DNA of 64,000 nt from Petrolisthes cinctipes (GCA_033782935.1 JAWQEG010000630.1:900501-964500), one strand, 5' to 3'. Shown: positions 1 to 11,371, counted from the stretch's first letter. A program made the numbers and translations. Notes: generated from the letters alone by a model not told the origin.

Positions 1-126
1 TAGGCTAAAAACATGCTAAAAATCGATCTTTTAGGTGCCAAAAAGTCGATATCTCAAATTCAGTCCCAAAACACCCGAAAATTCGATATTTAGGGGTCCC
101 AGAAGCGATCTGTACATGCCTACTCC
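1..126. repeat. Partial F monomer at the left edge
   Basis: The window opens inside an F monomer, at taggctaaaaacatgct. About 22 bases of its start lie outside the window, so the array continues to the left. Confidence 0.95.
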
Positions 127-980
127 GTGTTAGAGTATTTTCAAAATACATGCTCAAAACATACTGAAAATCGATCTTTTAGGTGCACAAAAGTCGATAT
201 GTGCATGCATCTTCAGTACCCGTTTATATCTCAAATTCAGGCTCAAAACACCCGAAAATTCAATATTTTGGGGTCCCAGAAGCAATCTGTACATGCCTAC
301 TCAGTGTTAGAATATTTTCAAAATACAGGCCCAAAACATGCTGAAAATCGATATTTTAGATGCCCAAAGTCAATATGTGCATGTATCTTCTGTACCCGTT
401 TATATCTCAAATTCAGTCCCAAAACACCCGAAAATTCGATATTTATGGGTCCCAGAAGCGATCTGTACATGCCTACTCCGTGTTAGAGTATTTTCAAAAT
501 ACATGCTCAAAACATACTGAAAATCGATCTTTTAGGTGCACAAAAGTCGATATGTGCATGCATCTTCAGTACCCGTTTATATCTCAAATTCAGGCTCAAA
601 ACACCCGAAAATTCAATATTTTGGGGTCCCAGAAGCAATCTGTACATGCCTACTCAGTGTTAGAATATTTTCAAAATACAGGCCCAAAACATGCTGAAAA
701 TCGATATTTTAGATGCCCAAAGTCAATATGTGCATGTATCTTCTGTACCCGTTTATATCTCAAATTCAGGCTCAAAACACCCGAAAATTCAATATTTTGG
801 GGTCCCAGAAGCAATCTGTACATGCCTACTCAGTGCTAGAATATTTTCAAAATATAGGCTAAAAACATGCTAAAAATCTATCTTTTAGGTGCCAAAAAGT
901 CGATATCTCAAATTCAGTCCCAAAACACCCGAAAATTCGATATTTAGGGGTCCCAGAAGCGATCTGTACATGCCTACTCC
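127..980. repeat. Irregular block A, B/F hybrid, A, B, F
   Basis: Units start at 127 (A), 304 (B/F), 480 (A), 657 (B) and 833 (F). The unit at 304 begins as B (attttagatgccc) and ends as F (agtcccaaaacaccc, gcgatctg, ctactcc) while keeping full length, so it is a chimera with its exchange near ctcaaattcag. No C, D or E is present. Confidence 0.93.
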
Positions 981-1630
981 GTGTTAGAGTATTTTCAAAA
1001 TACATGCTCAAAACATACTGAAAATCGATCTTTTAGGTGCACAAAAGTCGATATGTGCATGCATCTTCAGTACCCGTTTATATCTCAAATTCAGGCTCAA
1101 AACACCCGAAAATTCAATATTTTGGGGTCCCAGAAGCAATCTGTACATGCCTACTCAGTGTTAGAGTATTTTCAAAATACAGGCCCAAAACATGCTGAAA
1201 ATCGATATTTTAGATGCAAAAAAATCGAAATCTCAAATTCAGTCCCAAAACACCCGAAAATTCGATATTTAGAGGTCCCAGAAGGTATCTGTACATGGCT
1301 ACTCCGTGTTAGAGTATTTTCAAAATACAGGCCAAAAACATACTGAAAATCGATCTTTTATGTGCCCAAAAGTCGATATGTGCATGCATCTTCTGTAACC
1401 GTTTATATCTCAAATTCTGGCCATAAACACCCGAAAATTCGATATTTTGGGGTCCCAGAAGCGATCTGTACATGCCTACTCAGTGCTAGAATATTTTCAA
1501 AATATAGGCTAAAAACATGCTAAAAATCGATCTTTTAGGTGCCAAAAAGTCGATATCTCAAATTCAGTCCCAAAACACCCGAAAATTCGATATTTAGGGG
1601 TCCCAGAAGCGATCTGTACATGCCTACTCC
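981..1630. repeat. Irregular block A, short B/C hybrid, D, F
   Basis: Units start at 981 (A), 1158 (B/C hybrid, 148 bp), 1306 (D) and 1483 (F). The hybrid starts as B (attttagatgc) and then carries the short-form junction and the C end (tagaggtcccagaaggtatc). E is missing, so D joins F directly. Confidence 0.92.
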
Positions 1631-2660
1631 GTGTTAGAGTATTTTCAAAATACATGCTCAAAACATACTGAAAATCGATCTTTTAGGTGCACAAAAGTCG
1701 ATATGTGCATGCATCTTCAGTACCCGTTTATATCTCAAATTCAGGCTCAAAACACCCGAAAATTCAATATTTTGGGGTCCCAGAAGCAATCTGTACATGC
1801 CTACTCAGTGTTAGAGTATTTTCAAAATACAGGCCCAAAACATGCTGAAAATCGATATTTTAGATGCCCAAAGTCAATATGTGCATGTATTTTCTGTACC
1901 CGTTTATATCTCAAATTCAGTCCCATAACACCCGAAAATTCGATATTTAGAGGTCCCAAAAGGTATCTGTACATGCCTACTCCGTGATAGAGTATTTTCA
2001 AAATACAGGCCAAAAACATACTGAAAATCGATCTTTTAGGTGCCCAAAAGTCGATATGTGCATGCATCTTCTGTACCCGTTTATATCTCAAATTCTGGCC
2101 CTAAACACCCGAAAATTCGATATTTTGGGGTCCCAGAAGCGATCTGTACATGCCTCCTCCGTGTTAGAGTATTTTCAAATTTCAGGCCCAAAACATGCTG
2201 AAAATCGATATTTTTGGTGCCCAAAGTCAATATGTGCATGTATCTTCTGTACTCGTTTATATCTCAAATTCAGTCTCAAAACACCCGAAAATTCAATATT
2301 TTGGGGTCCCAGAAGCAATCTGTACATGCCTACTCAGTGCTAGAATATTTTCAAAATATAGGCTAAAAACATGCTGAAAATCGATATTTTAGATGCCCAA
2401 AGTCAATATGTGCATGTATCTTCTGTACCCGTTTATATCTCAAATTCAGGCTCAAAACACCCGAAAATTCAATATTTTGGGGTCCCAGAAGCAATCTGTA
2501 CATGCCTACACAGTGCTAGAATATTTTCAAAATATAGGCTAAAAACATGCTAAAAATCGACATTTTAGGTGCCAAAAAATCGATATCTCAAATTCAGTCC
2601 CAAAACACCCGAAAATTCGATATTTAGAGGTCCCAGAAGGTATCTGTACATGCTTACTCC
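1631..2660. repeat. Irregular block A, long B/C hybrid, D, E, F/B hybrid, C
   Basis: Units start at 1631 (A), 1808 (B/C, 176 bp), 1984 (D, starting gtgatagag), 2161 (E, with tttcaaatttcagg), 2337 (F/B, 176 bp) and 2513 (C). The hybrid at 1808 keeps the 29-bp segment and has cccataacaccc. A similar group with the same diagnostic changes recurs at 13848-14701 and 17030-17883. The unit at 2337 starts as F and switches to B near acatgctgaaaatcgat. Confidence 0.92.
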
Positions 2661-3327
2661 GTGTTAGAGTATTTTCAAAATACAGGCCAAAAACATACTG
2701 AAAATCGATCTTTTAGGTGCCCAAAAGTCGATATGTGCATGCATCTTCTGTACCCGTTTATATCTCAAATTCTGGCCCTAAACACCCGAAAATTCGATAT
2801 TTTGGGGTCCATAAGCGATCTGTACATGCCTACTCCGTGTTAGAGTATTTTCAAAATTCAGGCCCAAAACATGCTGAAAATCGATATTTTTGGTGCCCAA
2901 AGTCAATATGTGCATGTATCTTCTGTACCCGTTTATATCTCAAATTCAGGCTCAAAACACCCGAAAATTCAATATTTTGGGGTTCCAGAAGCAATCTGTA
3001 CATGCCTACTCAGTGCTAGAATATTTTCAAAATATAGGCTAAAAACATGCTAAAAATCGATCTTTTAGGTGCCAAAAAGTCGATATGTGCATGCATCTTC
3101 AGTACCCGTTTATATCTCAAATTCAGGCTCAAAACACCCTAAAATTAAATATTTTGGGGTAACAGAAGCAATCTGTACAGTGCTAGAATATTTTCAAAAT
3201 ATAGGCTAAAAACATGCTAAAAATCGATCTTTTAGGTGCCAAAAAGTCGATATCTCAAATTCAGTCCCAAAACACCCGAAAATTCGATATTTAGGGGTCC
3301 CAGAAGCGATCTGTACATGCCTACTCC
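2661..3327. repeat. Irregular block D, E, F/A hybrid with 10-bp deletion, F
   Basis: Units start at 2661 (D, one base short at ggtccataagcg), 2837 (E), 3013 (F/A hybrid, 167 bp) and 3180 (F). The unit at 3013 begins as F but regains the 29-bp segment and the A ending. Its last ten bases before the next unit are deleted, giving ctgtacagtgctag. Confidence 0.92.
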
Positions 3328-3828
3328 GTGTTAGAGTATTTTCAAAATACATGCTCAAAACATACTGAAAATCGATCTTTTAGGTGCACATAAGTCGATA
3401 TGTGCATGCATCTTCAGTACCCGTTTATATCTCAAATTCAGGCTCAAAACACCCGAAAATTCAATATTTTGGGGTCCCAGAAGCAATCTGTACATGCCTA
3501 CTCAGTGTTAGAGTATTTTCAAAATACAGGCCCAAAACATGCTGAAAATCGATATTTTAGATGCCCAAAGTCAATATGTGCATGTATCTTCTGTACCCGT
3601 TTATATCTCAAATTCAGGCTCAAAACATCCGAAAATTCAATATTTTGGGGTCCCAGAAGCAATCTGTACATGCCTACTCAGTGCTAGAATATTTTCAAAA
3701 TATAGGCTAAAAACATGCTAAAAATCGATCTTTTAGGTGCCAAAAAGTCGATATCTCAAATTCAGTCCCAAAACACCCGAAAATTCGATATTTAGGGGTC
3801 CCAGAAGCGATCTGTACATGCCTACTCC
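3328..3828. repeat. 501-bp trimer A-B-F
   Basis: Units start at 3328 (A), 3505 (B) and 3681 (F). F stands where C normally sits, so this is a 501-bp half-unit made by joining the A-B start of one half to the F end of the other. The A carries cacataagtcg, shared with the A at 3829. Confidence 0.95.
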
Positions 3829-6800
3829 GTGTTAGAGTATTTTCAAAATACATGCTCAAAACATACTGAAAATCGATCTTTTAGGTGCACATAAGTCGAT
3901 ATGTGCATGCATCTTCAGTACCCGTTTATATCTCAAATTCAGGCTCAAAACACCCGAAAATTCAATATTTTGGGGTCCCAGAAGCAATCTGTACATGCCT
4001 ACTCAGTGTTAGAGTATTTTCAAAATACAGGCCCAAAACATGCTGAAAATCGATATTTTAGATGCCCAAAGTCAATATGTGCATGTATTTTCTGTACCCG
4101 TTTATATCTCAAATTCAGGCTCAAAACACCCGAAAATTCAATATTTTGGGGTCCCAGAAGCAATCTGTACATGCCTACACAGTGCTAGAATATTTTCAAA
4201 ATATAGGCTAAAAACATGCTAAAAATCGATATTATAGGTGCCAAAAAATCGATATCTCAAATTCAGTCCCATAACACCCGAAAATTCGATATTTAGAGGT
4301 CCCAGAAGGTATCTGTACATGCCTACTCCGTGAAAGAGTATTTTCAAAATACAGGCCAAAATCATACTGAAAATCGATCTTTTAGGTGCCCATAAGTCGA
4401 TATGTGCATGCATCTTCTGCACCCGTTTATATCTCAAATTCTGGCCCTAAACACCCGAAAATTCGATATTTTGGGGTCCCAGAAGCGATCTGTACATGCC
4501 TCCTCCGTGTTAGAGTATTTTCAAATTTCAGGCCCAAAACATGCTGAAAATCGATATTTTTGGTGCCCAAAGTCAATATGTGCATGTATCTTCTGTACCC
4601 GTTTATATCTCAAATTCAGTCTCAAAACACCCGAAAATTCAATATTTTGGGGTCCCAGAAGTAATCTGTACATGCCTACTCAGTGCTAGAATATTTTCAA
4701 AATATAGGCTAAAAACATGCTAAAAATCGATCTTTTAGGTGCCAAAAAGTCGATATCTCAAATTCAGTCCCAAAACACCCGAAAATTCGATATTTAGGGG
4801 TCCCAGAAGCGATCTGTACATGCCTACTCCGTGTTAGAGTATTTTCAAAATACATGCTCAAAACATACTGAAAATCGATCTTTTAGGTGCACAAAAGTCG
4901 ATATGTGCATGCATCTTCAGTACCCGTTTATATCTCAAATTCAGGCTCAAAACACCCGAAAATTCAATATTTTGGGGTCCCAGAAGCAATCTGTACATGC
5001 CTACTCAGTGTTAGAATATTTTCAAAATACAGGCCCAAAACATGCTGAAAATCGATATTTTAGATGCCTAAAGTTAATATGTGCATGTATCTTCTGTACC
5101 TGTTTATATCTCAAATTCAGGCTCAAAACACCCGAAAATTCAATATTTTGGGGTCCCAGAAGCAATCTGTACATGACTACACAATGCTAGAATATTTTCA
5201 AAATATAGGCTAAAAACATGCTAAAAATCGACATTTTAGGTGCCAAAAAATCGATATCTCAAATTCAGTCCCAAAACACCCGAAAATTCGATATTTAGAG
5301 GTCCCAGAAGGTATCTGTACATGCTTACTCCGTGTTAGAGTATTTTCAAAATACAGGCCAAAAACATACTGAAAATCGATCTTTTAGGTGCCCAAAAGTC
5401 GATATGTGCATGCATCTTCTGTACCCGTTTATATCTCAAATTCTGGCCCTAAACACCCGAAAATTCGATATTTTGGGGTCCCAGAAGCGATCTGTACATG
5501 CCTACTCCGTGTTAGAGTATTTTCAAAATTCAGGCCCAAAACATGCTGAAAATCGATATTTTAGATGCACAAAGTCAATATGTGCATGTATCTTCTGTAC
5601 CCGTTTATATCTCAAATTCAGGCTCAAAACACCCGAAAATTCAATATTTTGGGGTCCCAGAAGCAATCTGTACATGCCTACTCAGTGCTAGAATATTTTC
5701 AAAATATAGGCTAAAAACATGCTAAAAATCGATCTTTTAGGTGCCAAAAAGTCGATATCTCAATTTCAGTCCCAAAACACCCGAAAATTCGATATTTAGG
5801 GGTCCCAGAAGCGATCTGTACATGCCTACACCGTGTTAGAGTATTTTCAAAATACATGCTCAAAACATACTGAAAATCGATCTTTTAGGTGCACAAAAGT
5901 CGATATGTGCATGCATCTTCAGTACCCGTTTATATCTCAAATTCAGGCTCAAAACACCCGAAAATTCAATATTTTGGGGTCCCAGAAGCAATCTGTACAT
6001 GCCTACTCAGTGTTAGAGTATTTTCAAAATACAGGCCCAAAACATGCTGAAAATCGATATTTTAGATGCCCAAAGTCAATATGTGCATGTATCTTCTGTA
6101 CCCGTTTATATCTCAAATTCAGGCTCAAAACACCCGAAAATTCAATATTTTGGGGTCCCAGAAGCAATCTGTACATGCCTACGCAGTGCTAGAATATTTT
6201 CAAAATATAGGCTAAAAACATGCTAAAAATCGACATTTTAGGTGCCAAAAAATCGATATCTCAAATTCAGTCCCAAAACACCCGAAAATTCGATATTTAG
6301 AGGTCCCAGAAGGTATCTGTACATGGCTACTCCGTGTTAGAGTATTTTCAAAATACAGGCCAAAAACATACTGAAAATCGATCTTTTAGGTGCCCAAAAG
6401 TCGATATGTGCATGCATCTTCTGTACCCGTTTATATCTCAAATTCTGGCCCTAAACACCCGAAAATTCGATATTTTGGGGTCCCAGAAGCGATCTGTACA
6501 TGCCTACTCCGTGTTACAGTATTTTCAAAATTCAGGCCCAAAACATGCTGAAAATCGATATTTTTGGTGCCCAAAGTCAATATGTGCATGTATCTTCTGT
6601 ACCCGTTTATATCTCAAATTCAGGCTCAAAATATCCGAAAATTCAATATTTTGGGGTCCTAGAAGCAATCTGTACATGCCTACTCAGTGCTAGAATATTT
6701 TCAAAATATAGGCTAAAAACATGCTAAAAATCGATCTTTTAGGTGCCAAAAAGTCGATATCTCAAATTCAGTCCCAAAACACCCAAAAATTCGATATTTA

Positions 6801-6834
6801 GGGGTCCCAGAAGCGATCTGTACATGCCTACTCC
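3829..6834. repeat. Three 1002-bp higher-order repeats
   Basis: A-B-C-D-E-F copies start at 3829, 4831 and 5833. In the first copy C and D carry variants (gatattataggtgcc, cccataacaccc, gtgaaagag, tttcaaatttcagg) that reappear at 14702-15703. In the second copy the E position is a B-like hybrid (caaaattcagg followed by attttagatgcac). Confidence 0.96.
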
Positions 6835-7511
6835 GTGTTAGAGTATTTTCAAAAATACATGCTCAAAACATACTGAAAATCGATCTTTTAGGTGCACAAA
6901 AGTCGATATGTGCATGCATCTTCAGTACCCGTTTATATCTCAAATTCAGGCTCAAAACACCCGAAAATTCAATATTTTGGGGTCCCAGAAGCAATCTGTA
7001 CATGCCTACTCAGTGTTAGAGTATTTTCAAAATACAGGCCCAAAACATGCTGAAAATCGATATTTTAGATGCCCAAAGTCAATATGTGCATGTATTTTCT
7101 GTACCCGTTTATATCTCAAATTCAGTCCCATAACACCCGAAAATTCGATATTTAGAGGTCCCAGAAGGTATCTGTACATGCCTACTCCGTGATAGAGTAT
7201 TTTCAAAATACAGGCCAAAAACATACTGAAAATCGATATTTTAGATGCCCAAAGTCAATATGTGCATGTATCTTCTGTACCCGTTTATATCTCAAATTCA
7301 GTCTCAAAACACCCGAATATTCAATATTTTGGGGTCCCAGAAGCAATCTGTACATGCCTACTCAGTGCTAGAATATTTTCAAAATATAGGCTAAAAACAT
7401 GCTAAAAATCGATCTTTTAGGTGCCAAAAAGTCGATATCTCAAATTCAGTCCCAAAACACCCGAAAATTCGATATTTAGGGGTCCCAGAAGCGATCTGTA
7501 CATGCTACTCC
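6835..7511. repeat. 677-bp variant: A, B/C, D/B, F
   Basis: Units start at 6835 (A, 178 bp through an extra a in tcaaaaatacatg), 7013 (B/C hybrid, 176 bp), 7189 (D/B hybrid, 176 bp, gtgatagag then attttagatgccc) and 7365 (F, 147 bp, acatgctactcc missing one c). Two chimeric monomers in a row replace the B-C-D-E interior of a normal repeat. Confidence 0.93.
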
Positions 7512-10500
7512 GTGTTAGAGTATTTTCAAAATACATGCTCAAAACATACTGAAAATCGATCTTTTAGGTGCACAAAAGTCGATATGTGCATGCATCTTCA
7601 GTACCCGTTTATATCTCAAATTCAGGCTCAAAACACCCGAAAATTCAATATTTTGGGGTCCCAGAAGCAATCTGTACATGCCTACTCAGTGTTAGAATAT
7701 TTTCAAAATACAGGCCCAAAACATGCTGAAAATCGATATTTTAGATGCCCAAAGTCAATATGTGCATGTATCTTCTGTACCCGTTTATATCTCAAATTCA
7801 GGCTCAAAACACCCGAAAATTCAATATTTTGGGGTCCCAGAAGCAATCTGTACATGCCTACACAGTGCTAGAATATTTTCAAAATATAGGCTAAAAACAT
7901 GCTAAAAATCGACATTTTAGGTGCCAAAAAATCGATATCTCAAATTCAGTCCCAAAACACCCAAAAATTCGATATTTAGAGGTCCCAGAAGGTATCTGTA
8001 CATGCTTACTCCGTGTTAGAGTATTTTCAAAATACAGGCCAAAAACATACTGAAAATCGATCTTTTAGGTGCCCAAAAGTCGATATGTGCATGCATCTTC
8101 TGTACCCGTTTATATCTCAAATTCTGGCCCTAAACACCCGAAAATTCGATATTTTGGGGTCCCAGAAGCGATCTGTACATGCCTATTTCGTGTTAGAGTA
8201 TTTTCAAAATTCAGGCCCAAAACATGCTGAAAATCGATATTTTAGATGCCCAAAGTCAATATGTGCATGTATCTTCTGTACCCGTTTATATCTCAAATTC
8301 AGGCTCAAAACACCCGAAAATTCAATATTTTGGGGTCCCAGAAGCAATCTGTACATGCCTACTCAGTGCTAGAATATTTTCAAAATATAGGATAAAAACA
8401 TGCTAAAAATCGATCTTTTAGGTGCCAAAAAGTCGATATCTCAAATTCAGTCCCAAAACACCCGAAAATTCGATATTTAGGGGTCCCAGAAGCGATCTGT
8501 ACATGCCTACTCCGTGTTAGAGTATTTTCAAAATAGATGCTCAAAACATACTGAAAATCGATCTTTTAGGTGCACAAAAGTCGATATGTGCATACATCTT
8601 CAGTACCCGTTTATATCTCAAATTCAGGCTCAAAACACCCGAAAATTCAATATTTTGGGGTCCCAGAAGCAATCTGTACATGCCTACTCAGTGTTAGAGT
8701 ATTTTCAAAATACAGGCCCAAAACATGCTGAAAATCGATATTTTAGATGCCCAAAGTCAATATGTGTATGTATCTTCTGTACCCGTTTATATCTCAAATT
8801 CAGGCTCAAAACACCCGAAAATTCAATATTTTGGGGTCCCAGAAGCAATCTGTACATGCCTACACAGTGCTAGAATATTTTCAAAATATAGGCTAAAAAC
8901 ATGCTAAAAATCGACATTTTAGGTGCCAAAAAATCGATATCTCAAATTCAGTCCCAAAACACCAGAAAATTCGATATTTAGAGGTCCCAGAAGGTATCTG
9001 TACATGGCTACTCCGTGTTAGAGTATTTTCAAAATACAGGCCAAAAACATACTGAAAATCGATCTTTTAGGTGCACAAAAGTCGATATGTGCATGCATCT
9101 TCTGTACCCGTTTATATCTCAAATTCTGGCCCTAAACACCCGAAAATTCGATATTTTGGGGTCCCAGAAGCGATCTGTACATGCCTACTCCGTGTTAGAG
9201 TATTTTCAAAATTCAGGCCCAAAACATGCTGAAAATCGATATTTTTGGTGCCCAAAGTCAATATGTGCATGTATCTTCTGTACCCGTTTATATCTCAAAT
9301 TCAGGCTCAAAACACCCGAAAATTCTATATTTTGGGGTCCCAGAAGCAATCTATACATGCCTACTCAGTGATAGAATATTTTCAAAATATAGGCTAAAAA
9401 CATGCTAAAAATCGATCTTTTAGGTGCCAAAAAGTCGATATCTCAAATTCAGTCCCAAAACACCCGAAAATTCGATATTTAGGGGTCCCAGAAGCGATCT
9501 GTACATGCCTACTCCGTGTTAGAGTATTTTCAAAATACATGCTCAAAACATACTGAAAATCGATCTTTTAGGTGCACAAAAGTCGATATGTGCATGCATC
9601 TTCAGTACCCGTTTATATCTCAAATTCAGGCTCAAAACACCCGAAAATTCAATATTTTGGGGTCCCAGAAGCAATCTGTACATGCCTACTCAGTGTTAGA
9701 GTATTTTCAAAATACAGGCCCAAAACATGCTGAAAATCGATATTTTAGATGCCCAAAGTCAATATATGCATGTATCTTCTGTACCCGTTTATATCTCAAA
9801 TTCAGGCTCAAAACACCCGAAAATTCAATATTTTGGGGTCCCAGAAGCAATCTGTACATGCCTACACAGTGCTAGAATATTTTCAAAATATAGGCTAAAA
9901 ACATGCTAAAAATCGACATTTTAGGTGCCAAAAAATCGATATCTCAAATTCAGTCCCAAAACACCCGAAAATTCGATATTTAGAGGTCCCAGAAGGTATC
10001 TGTACATGGCTACTCCGTGTTAGAGTATTTTCAAAATACAGGCCAAAAACATACTGAAAATCGATCTTTTAGGTGCCCAAAAGTCGATATGTGCATGCAT
10101 CTTCTGTACCCGTTTATATCTCAAATTCTGGCCCTAAACACCCGAAAATTCGATATTTTGGGGTCCCAGAAGCGATCTGTACATGCCTACTCCGTGTTAG
10201 AGTATTTTCAAAATTCAGGCCCAAAACATGCTGAAAATCGATATTTTTGGTGCCCAAAGTCAATATGTGCATGTATCTTCTGTACCCGTTTATATCTCAA
10301 ATTCAGGCTCAAAACACCCGAAAATTCAATATTTTGGGGTCCCAGAAGCAATCTGTACATGCCTACTCAGTGCTAGAATATTTTCAAAATATAGGCTAAA
10401 AACATGCTAAAAATCGATCTTTTAGGTGCCAAAAAGTCGATATCTCAAATTCAGTCCCAAAACACCCGAAAATTCGATATTTAGGGGTCCCAGAAGCGAT

Positions 10501-10517
10501 CTGTACATGCCTACTCC

Positions 10518-10694
10518 GTGTTAGAGTATTTTCAAAATACATGCTCAAAACATACTGAAAATCGATCTTTTAGGTGCACAAAAGTCGATATGTGCATGCA
10601 TCTTCAGTACCCGTTTATATCTCAAATTCAGGCTCAAAACACCCGAAAATTCAATATTTTGGGGTCCCAGAAGCAATCTGTACATGCCTACTCA
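10518..10694. repeat. Reference class A monomer, 177 bp
   Basis: Class A is recognised by acatgctcaaaacatactg near its start, ggtgcacaaaagtcg, catcttcagtaccc (agt where the other long classes have tgt), caatattttggggtcc and a gcaatctg box, and it ends ctactca. It carries the 15-bp dyad at 10526-10540 and the palindrome tgcatgca. Its 177 bp equal 59 codons without an in-frame stop in one frame, which explains the recurrent spurious open frames. Many A copies in the right half have gtgtatgcatc instead of gtgcatgcatc. Confidence 0.95.
10526..10540. other. 15-bp dyad at the monomer start (example)
   Basis: gtattttcaaaatac is a perfect inverted repeat of 7-bp arms around a single c. A, B and D have this form; C and F have atattttcaaaatat, also a perfect 7-bp-arm dyad; E has a shortened five-base-arm version. 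It therefore recurs at nearly every monomer. Short dyads are known in satellites without CENP-B boxes, but a function here is inference. Confidence 0.7.
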
Positions 10695-10870
10695 GTGTTA
10701 GAGTATTTTCAAAATACAGGCCCAAAACATGCTGAAAATCGATATTTTAGATGCCCAAAGTCAATATGTGCATGTATCTTCTGTACCCGTTTATATCTCA
10801 AATTCAGGCTCAAAACACCCGAAAATTCAATATTTTGGGGTCCCAGAAGCAATCTGTACATGCCTACACA
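10695..10870. repeat. Reference class B monomer, 176 bp
   Basis: Class B is recognised by acaggcccaaaacatgctg, attttagatgcccaaagtc and gtgcatgtatcttctg, and typically ends ctacaca. One base is missing in the run after tgccc (aaagtc rather than aaaagtc), giving 176 bp and a frame change relative to A. The 8-bp palindrome of A and D is broken here (tgcatgta). Confidence 0.95.
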
Positions 10871-11018
10871 GTGCTAGAATATTTTCAAAATATAGGTTAA
10901 AAACATGCTAAAAATCGACATTTTAGGTGCCAAAAAATCGATATCTCAAATTCAGTCCCAAAACACCCGAAAATTCGATATTTAGAGGTCCCAGAAGGTA
11001 TCTGTACATGGCTACTCC
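10871..11018. repeat. Reference class C monomer, 148 bp (short form)
   Basis: Class C starts gtgctagaat, has tataggctaaaaacatgct (in this particular copy ggttaa), cgacattttaggtgcc and tagaggtcccagaaggtatc, and ends atggctactcc or atgcttactcc. It lacks 29 bp present in long monomers between cgatat and ctcaaattc. The missing segment is bounded by the four-base direct repeat atat, so a slippage or short-homology deletion explains it. Confidence 0.95.
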
Positions 11019-11195
11019 GTGTTAGAGTATTTTCAAAATACAGGCCAAAAACATACTGAAAATCGATCTTTTAGGTGCCCAAAAGTCGATATGTGCATGC
11101 ATCTTCTGTACCCGTTTATATCTCAAATTCTGGCCCTAAACACCCGAAAATTCGATATTTTGGGGTCCCAGAAGCGATCTGTACATGCCTACTCC
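11019..11195. repeat. Reference class D monomer, 177 bp
   Basis: Class D is recognised by acaggccaaaaacatactg, ggtgcccaaaagtcg, attctggccctaaacaccc and a gcgatctg box, and ends ctactcc. It is the counterpart of A in the second 501-bp half of the higher-order repeat. It holds tgcatgca and the segment attcgatattttggggt (11150-11166), which resembles a CENP-B box at 7 of the 9 core positions. Confidence 0.95.
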
Positions 11196-11234
11196 GTGTT
11201 AGAGTATTTTCAAAATTCAGGCCCAAAACATGCT
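11058..11234. repeat. Two diverged halves (88 + 89 bp) making up one 177-bp monomer
   Basis: In this phase the monomer splits into 11058-11145 (88 bp) and 11146-11234 (89 bp), which align over their whole length. Matching landmarks in order are gaaaatcgat / gaaaattcgat, the following tttt and gg, gccca / tccca, gtcgatatgtgcatgc / gcgatctgtacatgcc, and tctcaaattc then aaacaccc / tttcaaaattc then aaaacatgct. By eye roughly two thirds of positions agree. The monomer is therefore an ancient tandem dimer whose halves have diverged, with the 177-bp dimer becoming the later unit of amplification. Confidence 0.85.
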
Positions 11235-11371
11235 GAAAATCGATATTTTTGGTGCCCAAAGTCAATATGTGCATGTATCTTCTGTTTCCGTTTATATCTC
11301 AAATTCAGGCTCAAAACACCCGAAAATTCAATATTTTGGGGTCCCAGAAGCAATCTGTATATGCCTACTCA
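11196..11371. repeat. Reference class E monomer, 176 bp
   Basis: Class E is recognised by caaaattcaggcccaaaac and cgatatttttggtgccc, and typically ends ctactca. It is the counterpart of B and shares its one-base deletion in the a-run. Its start reads gtattttcaaaattc, so the outer arms of the 15-bp dyad found in the other classes are lost. Confidence 0.95.

Noticed and set aside
127..486. Recurrent open frame of 119 codons beginning at the A monomer, repeated dozens of times
   Set aside because: It is a direct translation of two satellite monomers, starts at GTG, has no separate promoter or codon signature, and is broken by single-base changes in many copies (for example cacataag at 3388). 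Nothing supports a protein-coding gene.
1822..2091. Minus-strand open frames of 60-89 codons
   Set aside because: They are shadows of the same repeats on the reverse strand, present only where the local class order keeps a frame open.
10558..10575. gaaaatcgatcttttagg as a transcription terminator-like hairpin
   Set aside because: The imperfect aaaatcgat/cgattttt symmetry is short, and the following base run is not a terminator tract. It recurs in every monomer as ordinary satellite sequence.
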